A stretch of DNA of 64,000 nucleotides from Chitinophaga fulva. Lineage in GTDB: Bacteria > Bacteroidota > Bacteroidia > Chitinophagales > Chitinophagaceae. The notes under the pieces were generated by a model that made no database searches, was not told the DNA's origin, and saw only the letters and a list, made by a program, of their open reading frames with translations. A program made the translations under genes and the position numbers. Below are positions 45,656 through 56,700 of the stretch, piece after piece. Position 1 is the stretch's first letter, and every line of letters starts with the position of its first letter. The DNA lies in contig NZ_JABBGC010000003.1 of NCBI RefSeq assembly GCF_012927205.1, forward strand, positions 1-64,000. Reading direction: 5' to 3'.

Positions 45656-48600
45656 ATGGAAAAACAGAGAACCATACTTCGCAATATCAAACTGAAACCG
45701 CCGGAAGACTTCAACTTCCTGCGGCAACAGGGCATGAACTACATCCAGCAGCTGGGCAGCCGGTTCTGGACCGACTATAACCTCCACGATCCCGGCATCA
45801 CCACGTTGGAGCTGATGTGCTTTGCCATTACCGACCTGGCCTACCGCACCGGTTTCCCGACGGCTGATATCTTTGCAGCGTACATGGATAAAAGCCAGTT
45901 GAACAAACAGGCCTTTTTCCCCGCCCATGAGATCCTGACCATGAATCCGCTCACGGTCAATGACTACCGTAAACTGATGATCGACCAGGAAGGTATCCAC
46001 AACGCCTGGCTGGCGCCCCGGCATTGCAGTTGCGACGATCACACGCCCCCGGAAGCGGAATCCGGTTGCGCAGACCAATGCAACTGCGAAACAGATATTT
46101 ATGCAGATGAAAAAAACGGTCTGCTGACCTATAAAAGTCACACCCCTGATGGTAAACAGGCCTTCGAAAAGGTAAACATCAAAGGGCTGTACGACGTACA
46201 GATCGCACTGGAAGATGATCCCGTATACGGAGACATCAACGATGGCAGGGTATACCAGACCCTGACCTATGGCACCAGCCGCGCCACCATAGAACTCCGC
46301 CTGCCTTCCTATGAGACCATTCTCCAAAAATGGAATGACTGGAAAGACCTGACAGACAATACGATCACCGTGACTGGCGTAGCGTTGAATAAAATTGTTG
46401 ACAACAACAATACCCCCATCACTGACGTCAATCTGTCCAAAGCCATGCAGAGCGCCATATTCGTCGATCTGCAACTGACACTCAGCAATGCGGCCGTCAT
46501 CAGTTTCACCAATGCGGTATTAAACATATACCTCTCCTTTGCCGACGCCGGCACATTGATGAAAGCAGACATCACCAACGTCCTGCAACAGGTGCCGGGT
46601 ATCATCAGCACGTATAAAAACGGGGTGGAAAAAACACATGCCCTGATCAATACCACCCGCAGCAATCTCAACGCACACCGGAATCTTGATGAAGCTTTCT
46701 GCCACATTTCGCTGGTACCGATGGAAGACATCAGTATCTGCATGGACGCCGAACTGAAGCCCGATGCGGATATTGAAAAAGTACAGGCAGAGATCATGGT
46801 AAAAATTGAACAGTACCTGAATCCTAATATTCCAATTTATTCCCTGGCGCAGCTGCTGAAAGAGAATACTGATATCACAGAGATATTCAACGGTCCGAGG
46901 CTGCATAACGGGTTTATCAAAAACGAAGACCTCGACCAGGCCGTTATCAAACAGGAAATACATGCCTCAGACATGATCAATCTCATCATGGACATACCTG
47001 AAGTGGTGAGCATTACCAATTTCCTGATGACCAGCTATGATGAACGGGGTGAAGTGATCTATCACAGCCAGCCTTGGGTGCTGCCCATAACGACGGGCCA
47101 CCAGCCACGGCTATACGTACAACGCAGCAAGTTCCTGTTTTACAAAAACGGGCTTCCCTTCCTCGCGGCCAACGAGGCGGAACTCAACAGCATCCTGCAG
47201 GAGCTGCGAAGCAGCGGCGAATATCTCAAAACCACCGGCATCAATAATGAACTGGATATACCTGCTGCTACCATCAGGAATATGGAAGACTATTACCCGG
47301 TGCAGTATTCCTACCCGCTCACCTATGGTATCGGGGAATTTGGCCTTTCAGACACGGAGCCGGCCGTACGCAAAGCACAGGCGCGGCAGCTCAAAACTTA
47401 TCTGCTGTTCTTCGAACAGCTGCTGGTCAATTATCTCGCGCAGCTGCAACATGCCGGAGACTTATTCCTGGTGGACAGCAGCCAGTTGCAGAGTTATTTT
47501 ACCCACTGGTTGTCAGACAGCGACATCAAAGGTGTTACGGCGCTGTATGCAGGCCTCACACCGGCAGCACTGCAATCGCTCACAGAGCCGGTCAACGGCG
47601 GGCTTGCACGACGCAACCGCTTCCTCGATCATCTGCTGGCACGGTTTGCAGAAAGTTTCAGTGAATATGCGCTGGCACGTTACACCAGCATCCCCACAGA
47701 ACAAACCGCCATGCAAACAGCGCTGTTGCAACTGAAAACAGACTTCCTCAGTAATTACCCCGAAGCAAGCTACAACCGCGCCAGAGCATTCGATTATTCC
47801 ATCGCCGTTCCCTACGCTCCCGGAAATATTGCCGGACTGCAACGGCGGTTGAACAGCCTGCTTAACATAGACGCCGCTACCAGCTTCGTGATCATAGAAC
47901 ACCTGCTGCTGCGGCCCCGCATACCCGGACAGGTATTGTTGCCCATCTGCCTCGACAGCGGTTGCCATACCTGTTATGATAACGATCCTTATTCGTTCCG
48001 GCTCACTTTTGTGATGCCGGGATGGCTGGAACAAAATATGAAAATTGATTACCGGCGGTATGCGGAAAAAACCATCCGCCAGGAAACACCTGCCCACCTT
48101 TTACCCAAGATATGTTGGGTAGATAACAAAGCCTGTGATGATACGCTGTTGTGCGATCTGACAGACCTGCTCTGGGGCTTGCAGGTGCCGCTGCCCGCGA
48201 CTAAAGAGGAAGATAAACTACGCCAGTTGTGCCTGGTGGCGGAAGCAGCGATAGCTGCCATGAACAATGCCTACCGTCAGGCGCTCAGCGCCGGCAACAA
48301 CGTATTTCCGGTGAAAGCCGAAGCGGAGCAGTTTTTTGATGATAAAGTAAAAGACGGCATCGCCAATGGTGTTCCCGGTATTACACCTGCCAGTATTGAT
48401 ACGGTTAAAGCCTGGATGGTGGACTATTGGCTGAAACACACCAACTGTTTCATCTTCACACGGCTGGAACTGGCCTGGTGCGCCTGGTTGAGCGCCAACG
48501 CCAAACTCACCGCCAAAGACAATTATCTCGAAAATACATTGGCGGAAGCACTGCTGAAAGTCAATCCGGGAAAAAAACAAAAGGATATCTGCCAATGTGC

Positions 48601-48919
48601 CCAAAGCCTGATGGAGCAATATGGTGAAGCCATCCGCCTGTGGGTAACCGCTCAGTTGCCCACCGGCCTGCAAAAAGCAGCGTTCGACAGTATGATCAAT
48701 GCCATCGCGCCTGCCTGCAACGGCATCGTTACTACGGCTGTCAATGCAGTCTTCACCACTTTTTATGATCCGGATAAAATACAACTGTTACAAACACACG
48801 CCACGCTGATACAGGTCATGTCGGAACTGAAAAGCATCTATCCGCCGGCCACGCTGCACGACTGCGAAGACGGCAATGATGTAAACCCCGTCCGGCTGGG
48901 CGCTACCGCTATCGGATAA
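45656..48919 (+). CDS. Second baseplate J-like wedge protein (Afp12-like)
   Basis: A 1087-aa protein. The N terminus carries the signature FWTDYNLHDPGITTLELMCF followed by AITDLAYRTGFP, common to Afp12-type and Bacteroidota baseplate proteins. Residues about 122-146 form a cysteine-rich insert with seven cysteines (CSCDD, GCADQCNCETD), possibly metal-binding. The middle includes YYPVQYSYPLTYGIGEFGLS and a helical stretch (KTYLLFFEQLLVNYLAQLQH). The last 250 residues are mainly helical with few recognisable motifs. With the preceding protein it should form the hexagonal wedge around the spike. Confidence 0.85.
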   Translation: MEKQRTILRNIKLKPPEDFNFLRQQGMNYIQQLGSRFWTDYNLHDPGITTLELMCFAITDLAYRTGFPTADIFAAYMDKSQLNKQAFFPAHEILTMNPLTVNDYRKLMIDQEGIHNAWLAPRHCSCDDHTPPEAESGCADQCNCETDIYADEKNGLLTYKSHTPDGKQAFEKVNIKGLYDVQIALEDDPVYGDINDGRVYQTLTYGTSRATIELRLPSYETILQKWNDWKDLTDNTITVTGVALNKIVDNNNTPITDVNLSKAMQSAIFVDLQLTLSNAAVISFTNAVLNIYLSFADAGTLMKADITNVLQQVPGIISTYKNGVEKTHALINTTRSNLNAHRNLDEAFCHISLVPMEDISICMDAELKPDADIEKVQAEIMVKIEQYLNPNIPIYSLAQLLKENTDITEIFNGPRLHNGFIKNEDLDQAVIKQEIHASDMINLIMDIPEVVSITNFLMTSYDERGEVIYHSQPWVLPITTGHQPRLYVQRSKFLFYKNGLPFLAANEAELNSILQELRSSGEYLKTTGINNELDIPAATIRNMEDYYPVQYSYPLTYGIGEFGLSDTEPAVRKAQARQLKTYLLFFEQLLVNYLAQLQHAGDLFLVDSSQLQSYFTHWLSDSDIKGVTALYAGLTPAALQSLTEPVNGGLARRNRFLDHLLARFAESFSEYALARYTSIPTEQTAMQTALLQLKTDFLSNYPEASYNRARAFDYSIAVPYAPGNIAGLQRRLNSLLNIDAATSFVIIEHLLLRPRIPGQVLLPICLDSGCHTCYDNDPYSFRLTFVMPGWLEQNMKIDYRRYAEKTIRQETPAHLLPKICWVDNKACDDTLLCDLTDLLWGLQVPLPATKEEDKLRQLCLVAEAAIAAMNNAYRQALSAGNNVFPVKAEAEQFFDDKVKDGIANGVPGITPASIDTVKAWMVDYWLKHTNCFIFTRLELAWCAWLSANAKLTAKDNYLENTLAEALLKVNPGKKQKDICQCAQSLMEQYGEAIRLWVTAQLPTGLQKAAFDSMINAIAPACNGIVTTAVNAVFTTFYDPDKIQLLQTHATLIQVMSELKSIYPPATLHDCEDGNDVNPVRLGATAIG

Positions 48920-48974
48920 AACCGGCAGAAAAGGATAAAGCTATTGTTAAATCATAGAAGTCATTATCATCATT

Positions 48975-51900
48975 ATGATACCTTCCATCCAAAAGTACCC
49001 TCAGTTTGAGGCGAACCAGATACTCACCAACGAACAACTGAACCTGTTGTTCGGGTACAATGATGAACAAACGAGGCTGACCAGAAGCCATCTGATCGGC
49101 ATCGGTATCATTTGCGGCCTGGATGCCATCACCGCGGCGGATGGAAAGTCCGTTACCATCACCCGGGGCGTGGGCGTCACCTCCGCCGGATACCTCGTGG
49201 TCCAGGATACCGACCTGGTGTATACCGCCTCCCAAAACTATTCCCTGCCGAAGGAAATAGCTTATCCGGTATTGCAGAACAACGCAGGGGCCAACCTGTT
49301 TCCGCTATGGCAGCTGCTGCCGCAGATACCCATCAGCAACCCCGATCCTTCTGCACGCACTCTCGATAATCCTTTTCTGCTGGACAAAGTGGTGATGCTG
49401 TTCGTAGAGCTGAACAAAACCGGCAACAAAAACTGTTTGCCTAATTCCTGCGATGATAAAGGTTCCACCGTAGGCATTACCATACAACCATTGTTGATAC
49501 GGAAAAGCGATGCAGACAAAATCAAGGCGGTCATCCCCGGCTACCCCGACAAAGCAGCACTGCCGGATATCCGGATGCCCCGCTTTGATGTAGCGAAAAC
49601 AGCGCTCAATACTACCCCCGATGTGATCAAGGCATACAAGATCATACTCACCAAAGCCTTCATTGACAAGGTATTTGCCAACCTGAAGAAACTATCAGAC
49701 ATATTTGCCTTCCTGAACAGCAATGCCACCGCCCTCGGCAACCTGATACAGAACAATACGATTTTCAGTTATGATACCGACAGTACCATTAAACTGCCGG
49801 TGGAATACTATTACCAATACTATTATGATTTTGTCAGTGATCTGGTAGATACCTACAACGAGATAAAGAATAAATCAGGATCTGTACTGGCAACCTGTTG
49901 CCCCAACCCGGCGTGGTTTCCGAGGCACCTGTTTTTGAAAGAAGCCATCAATCCGCCATCACCGAGCGCCTATCGCCATTATTTCCTGCCGTCGCCGGCA
50001 GTAGCGCGGGAAGAACAACGCACCGAAGAGATTGTGCAGCTGCTCAACCGCCTTTACATGATGCTGCTGACGTTCCCGAAAATAGCGGCTCCCACTATTA
50101 TTGCAGGCGGCGGGGTCAACAACTCCGACTTGCGGGTCACACCCAGTTACCTCGGCAGCAATTTGTCCGGCAAGGCTATTCCTCACTACTACAGTGAGGA
50201 TAAACAAAGCAACAACCGGCAATTGTTTGAATACTGGAACTACCGGCTTACCAAGGCAGGCAAAGCGAATCAGAACTTGTCCTATCGCGCCATCGAATAT
50301 CCTGCCACGGAAGATTTTGTTAAAAATCCGTTGCGGTATGATATCGAGCCATATAACTTCTTCCGGATAGAAGGTCATGTAGGCAAGAACTACAAATCAG
50401 TGGTTAACTACCTGCAGGGCATCATCAATAACAACCGGCTGCCTTTCGATATTGTAGCGATAAAAACCGGCAACAAGCCCGATGCCCTTACCGGCAGCAC
50501 TTTTGACGCACAGTTTGCAGATCTGGAAAGTGAATTTCTGCTGATACAGGCAGACATTATCTGCAAAGGCGGCGCCAACGCCACCATCGACGCTTTCAAA
50601 AAACTGACGAAGCTATCGCAGCTCAATGACCCGGTACCGCCCAGTAACCAGACCATGCTGGCCATGTTAAAGGCGCTGACCATCGGTGGTATTCCCTGCG
50701 ATGTATCTGAGCTGGTAAAACTGCTGGACATCTACAAGACACGAATGACGACATTGCAGCAACAGTTCCTGCTTAGCAACTATGCAGAAAAACATGTGGG
50801 GTTGCAGCATAAAGGCGGTGTGCCCACTGGTGGCACGTTTGTGATCGTGTATCACGGTGACGTATCTACGCCGTCACAGCCCGGGAAGTTTTTCGGGGAC
50901 CTCATCTACCTCGATGCTGTCACCAACAAATACAAACTGGATGAACAGGCCTTTAAGTTTTATCATCCGGATGCCGGCACCGCTTCTGTCATTGGTAGTT
51001 TGCTGGGACAAATTGACCCGGCCAATCCGCAGGCGGGTGAGTTCATAGAGAAAACTTTCCAGCCAATTATCGGCAAATACAGAAACCCGGGGCGCAGGCC
51101 TTCCTTTGGAGGCAGGGGCATTGTCGGCGGATTTGGAGTTGGCACGCCGGTCGCCCTCGCTGAAGGCATTGTGTTTGCGGACTTCTACCTGCCCTACCAG
51201 TGTTGCGGCGATGGCAGTACCATTCAGTATACAATCAACGAAATCTCACAGGCGCTGGCAGTGGACATTACCGGCTCGGAATGCATCGATGGTCAACAGG
51301 TGGTGCATTTCCTGGTCACCGGCGGCACGGCGCCGTATAAGGCCAATGGCAATACCGTCAACAGCCGGTTTGATCTTCAATTTGGCAGCAATCAGTCCGG
51401 TACCGTTGTAGTGACCGACAACACCGGTGGCAGCGTGACCATACAGGTGCCGGCCAAAACCTGTGAACCTCCTTGTAACCTGCCATGCAAAGGCATCGTT
51501 ACCCGTTGCCTCTACCCCACCTGGATGGTGTTACCAAACCAACACGTCTATGACGCCAAGCTTATTTTGATTGAAATTGCCTACCTCACCATCACTGATG
51601 AAAACGGCCTGGTACTGTTTGATGAACAGTTTGTCAAAGATATTACCGACTACCTCCAGCAAACCGGTGGCATCAAAAAAGCCAACTATCATGATTTCAT
51701 GAAAGCGGTAGCTGACATGATCAATAAGCGGGTGGACAAGCTGTCCAAGGGCAGCCTGAAGATCGAGTACCTGGTGAAAGATGATAAGGTCAGCGGACAA
51801 TTCATGATCACCTCCTATCCCTGCCAGTCATTTGACCTGCGGATACGAATGGATATAGATGGCTATTATTACGATTACCGCTATACTAATACCGGTGTGG

Positions 51901-52232
51901 ACGCTCAACTGCAAATCCGTGATCAACACAGCGACCAAACGAGACTGCCTAAATACGGCTGCTTTATCGACGATCAGTGCAAAGGGACCAATATTCAAAA
52001 GCCTTGTGCCAATGATACATTGGTGATCAAACGGGAAACAGACACCTTCTACTTTGTTACCGGTGAATTCAAAGCTATCTACTGGATTGCAGAATTCGGA
52101 ACACCTGGTTTCGGCACAGGGCCGCAGTACCAATTGGACGCCAATAACCGGATGACGGAGAAGCTCAGGGTTATCGCTATTGATAACAATGGTTGCTGGG
52201 CATACGCGGAATATCTGCGCGCCAATGGCTAA
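48975..52232 (+). CDS. Large eCIS accessory, candidate fibre or baseplate shell with SprB-like domain
   Basis: A 1085-aa protein not assignable to an Afp number. Its first 70 residues (YPQFEANQILTNEQLNLLFG, RSHLIGIGIICGLDA, TRGVGVTSAGYLVVQDTD) match a pattern I associate with Bacteroidota eCIS loci. Residues about 752-830 resemble an SprB-type Ig repeat (VTGGTAPYKANGNTV, then VVTDNTGG). A glycine-rich linker precedes it (GRRPSFGGRGIVGGFGVG). The C-terminal 250 residues hold several cysteines. It lies between the second wedge and the tape-measure genes, the position of Afp13 fibres. No trimeric-fibre repeats are seen, so a baseplate-surrounding shell is an alternative. Confidence 0.7.
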   Translation: MIPSIQKYPQFEANQILTNEQLNLLFGYNDEQTRLTRSHLIGIGIICGLDAITAADGKSVTITRGVGVTSAGYLVVQDTDLVYTASQNYSLPKEIAYPVLQNNAGANLFPLWQLLPQIPISNPDPSARTLDNPFLLDKVVMLFVELNKTGNKNCLPNSCDDKGSTVGITIQPLLIRKSDADKIKAVIPGYPDKAALPDIRMPRFDVAKTALNTTPDVIKAYKIILTKAFIDKVFANLKKLSDIFAFLNSNATALGNLIQNNTIFSYDTDSTIKLPVEYYYQYYYDFVSDLVDTYNEIKNKSGSVLATCCPNPAWFPRHLFLKEAINPPSPSAYRHYFLPSPAVAREEQRTEEIVQLLNRLYMMLLTFPKIAAPTIIAGGGVNNSDLRVTPSYLGSNLSGKAIPHYYSEDKQSNNRQLFEYWNYRLTKAGKANQNLSYRAIEYPATEDFVKNPLRYDIEPYNFFRIEGHVGKNYKSVVNYLQGIINNNRLPFDIVAIKTGNKPDALTGSTFDAQFADLESEFLLIQADIICKGGANATIDAFKKLTKLSQLNDPVPPSNQTMLAMLKALTIGGIPCDVSELVKLLDIYKTRMTTLQQQFLLSNYAEKHVGLQHKGGVPTGGTFVIVYHGDVSTPSQPGKFFGDLIYLDAVTNKYKLDEQAFKFYHPDAGTASVIGSLLGQIDPANPQAGEFIEKTFQPIIGKYRNPGRRPSFGGRGIVGGFGVGTPVALAEGIVFADFYLPYQCCGDGSTIQYTINEISQALAVDITGSECIDGQQVVHFLVTGGTAPYKANGNTVNSRFDLQFGSNQSGTVVVTDNTGGSVTIQVPAKTCEPPCNLPCKGIVTRCLYPTWMVLPNQHVYDAKLILIEIAYLTITDENGLVLFDEQFVKDITDYLQQTGGIKKANYHDFMKAVADMINKRVDKLSKGSLKIEYLVKDDKVSGQFMITSYPCQSFDLRIRMDIDGYYYDYRYTNTGVDAQLQIRDQHSDQTRLPKYGCFIDDQCKGTNIQKPCANDTLVIKRETDTFYFVTGEFKAIYWIAEFGTPGFGTGPQYQLDANNRMTEKLRVIAIDNNGCWAYAEYLRANG

Positions 52233-52279
52233 GTCAGGAAGGATAAAAAATATCCAAATAAACAAATGACCCAATAAAC

Positions 52280-53746
52280 ATGCATCTCATTCAAAAACAG
52301 CTGGTAGACGTGACTTTCAACGGTCCGGAATCGCAGGCACTGCAACTGCAGCGTGAGCTGTCTGCCCTGTGTGAAAATGAGTTGTTGCCAGCCATCGAAA
52401 AAGTGCTGGCGCCCTATGATTTTTTAGAAGATGACCTGATTTTTGATTATCTTAGTATCAGTGTTGAAGACCTGCGGACCAATAATTTCCGGCAGTTGTT
52501 TACAGACGCTGTAGCGCAGCAGTTGAAAGCAACGCTTGCGCAAAAGATACCACTCCTTTCAGGGGAAGTATCTGCCACTACCTCCGACGTAATAAGGATA
52601 AAAAATAGAAAAAGAAGAGAAGCACAAAGTGCCAATCATCGGAATGTTGAGCAAATACTCTTCCATTTTCTCCTGCATGGCGTATATCCCTGGTGGGTAT
52701 TGCCGGACAGGGTCAGGGAATGGAAGGGTGTTATGCTCAACATTTTTTTTACGTCCCATCCGCATACCACGCAACTACTGCATATACTAAGAACAGCTCC
52801 CATAGCGCGTGAGCGACTGGTAGCACAATTTCCGGCAGACTGGCAGCAACAGCTGCTGCAACAGATCGCCCCGGACGTATATTCCGCTACGTTATCTGCC
52901 ATCACAACATTGCAACGGTATATTCCGCACATGCAGGATATCACGGAACCGGCTATACGTAAATGGCAACTGGAAATGGTTGCGCGGGAACAGGCCTCCC
53001 CTTCAGCGGCAACATTGCTCCCAATGTTGGGAGCAACGCCGGAAGCAACGCTGATAGCCAGCGCGCTGACCAGCCTAACACCAGCAACACTGCCACAACT
53101 GCAAAAACTAGTCAAAGCGCACCTGCCCGACCCGCTACAAGCCCGGGTACAGGAACAATTGGAACAACTGGCAGGCATCTCCCTAAATGAAAAAACAAAT
53201 ACCTACCCTATCCGGGAGGAAGAGCATAACACCACTGCCACTGACGGCTACTATGTACATAATGCCGGACTGGTATTACTGGCGCCTTTCATCAGCCGGT
53301 TCCTGCAATATTGCGAGGCGGCAGACGACAAAACACTGCTACGGCCCGGCTACGCCACGGCACTGCTGGAATGGCTGGCCACCGGCCGCACAGATGTCGG
53401 CGAAGAAGAAATGGTGCTGAACAAAATACTTTGTGGCATACCGTTATCACAAACGATTGAACGCATTACCGCCATTGAACCGGCACATCAGGAAGAAGCG
53501 GCCAGTCTCCTTTCGATGGTGATCAGTAACTGGCCTTCCCTGAAAAACACCAGCATGGAAGGGCTGCGGGCCAGTTTCCTGCACCGCCCCGGCAAACTGT
53601 CGGTCCGTGAAAATGACGACAACTGGCTGTTGCAGGTAGAAGGGGAAAGCTATGACGAATGGCTGTTGCCCGATATACCATGGGGATATAACATGGTGAT
53701 ACTACCTTATACCCCACATAAAATGATCTGGACAGAATGGATATAA
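52280..53746 (+). CDS. Contractile injection system tape measure family protein (CIS_TMP)
   Basis: A 488-aa protein of the family annotated as contractile injection system tape measure protein. Landmarks are the N-terminal HLIQKQLVDVTFNGPESQAL, a His/Trp segment LFHFLLHGVYPWWVLPD at about 130-146, HNAGLVLLAPFISRFLQYCE around 327-346, and the ending LPDIPWGYNMVILPYTPHKM then IWTEWI. A short Ser/Ala/Pro/Thr-rich linker near 240-280 carries a perfect DNA palindrome at 53015-53036. The family name rests on locus context; a 488-residue globular-looking protein seems short and non-repetitive for a classical tape measure. The real ruler could be the next gene product. Confidence 0.85.
   Translation: MHLIQKQLVDVTFNGPESQALQLQRELSALCENELLPAIEKVLAPYDFLEDDLIFDYLSISVEDLRTNNFRQLFTDAVAQQLKATLAQKIPLLSGEVSATTSDVIRIKNRKRREAQSANHRNVEQILFHFLLHGVYPWWVLPDRVREWKGVMLNIFFTSHPHTTQLLHILRTAPIARERLVAQFPADWQQQLLQQIAPDVYSATLSAITTLQRYIPHMQDITEPAIRKWQLEMVAREQASPSAATLLPMLGATPEATLIASALTSLTPATLPQLQKLVKAHLPDPLQARVQEQLEQLAGISLNEKTNTYPIREEEHNTTATDGYYVHNAGLVLLAPFISRFLQYCEAADDKTLLRPGYATALLEWLATGRTDVGEEEMVLNKILCGIPLSQTIERITAIEPAHQEEAASLLSMVISNWPSLKNTSMEGLRASFLHRPGKLSVRENDDNWLLQVEGESYDEWLLPDIPWGYNMVILPYTPHKMIWTEWI
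53015..53036. repeat. Perfect coding palindrome in the CIS_TMP gene
   Basis: TTGCTCCCAA-TG-TTGGGAGCAA is a 10-bp inverted repeat with a 2-nt centre in a linker-coding region. It has the arm length and centre size of the REP-like elements but a different sequence, and no second copy was found in the window. Confidence 0.5.
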
Positions 53747-53764
53747 CCGCTTAAACCAAAAGGA

Positions 53765-56700
53765 ATGAAAGCAGGTGCAGATGCGGCCCCCAAAACGTCT
53801 GCCGCACAAAAAGCCCCCAAAAGCGCCCCTTCATTGAAAAATGAAGAGAAGCCCTTTTTTGCGCCTGCCATGTCACCGGTACAAACCAAGCTGAAAGTAG
53901 GCAGCCCAAACGACCCCGCGGAAAAGGAAGCAGATAACATGGCCGATAAAGTAATGCGCATGCCGGCCGAAAAGCCGGCAGCCAATGTCGCTGCAGGAAA
54001 GAAAATACAGACCAAAAAAGAAGAGCAACCCAAACTTCAAGAACCCAAAAAGATACAGGCCCAAAAAGAAGAGCAGCCCAAACTTCAGGAACCAAAGAAG
54101 CCACAGCCTCCAAAAGCAGATCAACCCAAACTTCAGGAACCAAAGAAGATACAGGCTAAACATCAGCAAGGTAAAATGCCTCTTGCCAAACAGAAAGAAA
54201 AGAAAGAAGAGAAGACGGTTCAACGAAAAGGAGAAGGCACTCCTATCACCGCTACCAACGAAATCGGGGAAGGCATCCGCCAGCAGAGCACCGGCGGCTT
54301 TACGCTCTCAGACGATACCCGGAGCTTCATGGAAACCCGGTTCAACGCCGATTTCAGCAATGTACGCATACACACAGGGCCGGAATCGGCACAGCTCAAC
54401 AATCAACTGGGCGCCAAAGCCTTCACCTATCAGAACCATATCTTTTTTAACAATAACCAGTACCAGCCCGATGCACCGGCAGGCAAACACCTGCTGGCCC
54501 ACGAGCTGACCCATACGATACAGCAGGGACAAAGCATACAACGCGCCGAAGCAGGCAAACCCGAAATGGCCAAACCCGCCACAGCCAAACCAGTCACGGC
54601 AGCTCCTACCGCTACTGCCATGGCGCCACAGATACAACGGTTCCTCGGCATCGATATCCCCTCCTGGCAGGACGTGCTTGACTGGCTCGCGGAAAAAGCT
54701 TACAACATCCCCGGCTACCGCATGTTCACCATCGTGATCGGCGTGAACCCGATCAATGGAGAATCAGCCGACCGCAGCGCCGCCAATATCCTGCGGGCCA
54801 TCGTGGAATTCCTGCCTGGCGGCCACCTGATCACGCAGGCGCTGGACAAATACAGCGTATTTGAAAAAGCCGGTAGCTGGGTGGAACAACAACTGAAGCG
54901 TTTCTCCGGCCTCTTGGGCGAAGTCAAATCCGCCGTCAAACAGTTCATGGACGATCTCGACTTCCTCGATATCATCCTGCACCCGGTACGTACCTGGGAA
55001 AGAGCCGTTGCTATCTTCACCAAACCGGTGAGTGATATCATCGACTTTATCAAAAGCATCTTCCAGGCCATTATGCAGTTCATCCGTGATGCGGTACTGA
55101 AGCCGCTGGGTGAACTGGCCGCCAAAGCACCCGGATTTGACCTGCTCTGCGCCGTACTGGGCACCAACCCCATCACCGGCGAAACAGTGCCCCGTAATGC
55201 CGATACCCTCATCGGTGGTTTCATGAAGATGATCGGACGGCTGGACATCTGGGAGAATATCAAAAAAGGCAACGCCATACAGCGGGCCTTCGACTGGTTC
55301 CAAAAAGCCATGAAAGGGCTGGTAACACTGGTGACCAGCTTCCCCGGACAGTTCATCGCCATGTTGAAGTCACTGGAGGTGATGGACTTCATCATACTGC
55401 CCAACCTGTTCAGGAAAGTATTCGGTGTATTCGGCAGCTTTGCCACCGCCTTCTTCAACTGGGCCATGAACACCATCTTCGATCTATTGGAGATCATCTT
55501 CTCTGTAGTGGCCCCGGGCGCGCTTCCTTATCTGTCCAAAGTGCGCAGTGCCTTCCGCACCATCATTGAAAAACCGGGAGTATTTGTAGGACACCTGATC
55601 AATGCGGTGAAGAAAGGGTTTAACCAGTTTAAAGACCGTTTCGGTAACTGGCTGAAGAAAGCCCTGACCAATTGGCTGCTCGGCTCTCTCGAAGGCGCCA
55701 ATATCTATATTCCGCAATCTTTTGCACCGAAAGAGCTGCTGAAACTGGGCCTCTCCGTGTTCGGCCTCACCTGGCAGAAACTCCGTGTAAAACTGGTAAA
55801 AGCCATCGGGGAAACAGCCGTCGCCGCGCTGGAAACCGGCTTCGACATCCTGAAAACGCTGGTCACAGAAGGTCCTGCAGCAGCATGGGACAAGATACAG
55901 GACAAAATAGAAGAACTGAAATCACAGTTCTTCCAGGAGGTCACTACCTATGTTACCGTTACCGTGGTACAGAAAGCCATCACCAAACTCCTCTCCAGCC
56001 TCAACCCTGTCGGCGCTTTCATACAGGCTATCATTACCATCTATGATACCATCATGTTTGTGGTCCAGAAGATCAAACAGATTGCGCAGGTAGGTATGGC
56101 CGTTATCAACAGCATCGTGGAAATTTCCAGTGGCAATATCGGTAAAGCCGCTAACGCCGTAGAAAATGTGCTGGGCGGCCTGTTGAAGATAGCTATCAGT
56201 TTCCTCGCCAATTTCCTCGGTCTGGGTAAGATAGCCGACAAAGTGGTGGAAATCATCAAAAAGCTGCAAGCCCCGGTAGACAAGGCGATGGACAAACTGG
56301 TGGACTGGATCGTGACGGCCGGGAAAAAACTGCTGGGCGGCATCAAAAACAAGGTATTGGGGTGGCTGGGCATCACACAGGGCTTCACGGCCAAAGATGG
56401 CGAATCGCATACCATCACCTTTAAAGGCAAAGATGCCAACGCCAACGTCTATGTGAATTCCAGGCCCAAGCTGGTGACCGACTACCTCAACGAGCTGGCC
56501 GCCATACCCGAAAATGGTCCTTACATTGGCGCAGCCAGGAGTGCATTCGACAACATCGCCAAACTGAAAGCTAATGACCCGGGAGACGATCCGGTTAAGA
56601 CAGCCAAACAGAAAAATGATATCGAAGCCGAATTCAAAAAGCTCGCTGCTGCATTTAGCCAGATGAAAGGCGGCACACAACAGACTATGGACAATGTGCC

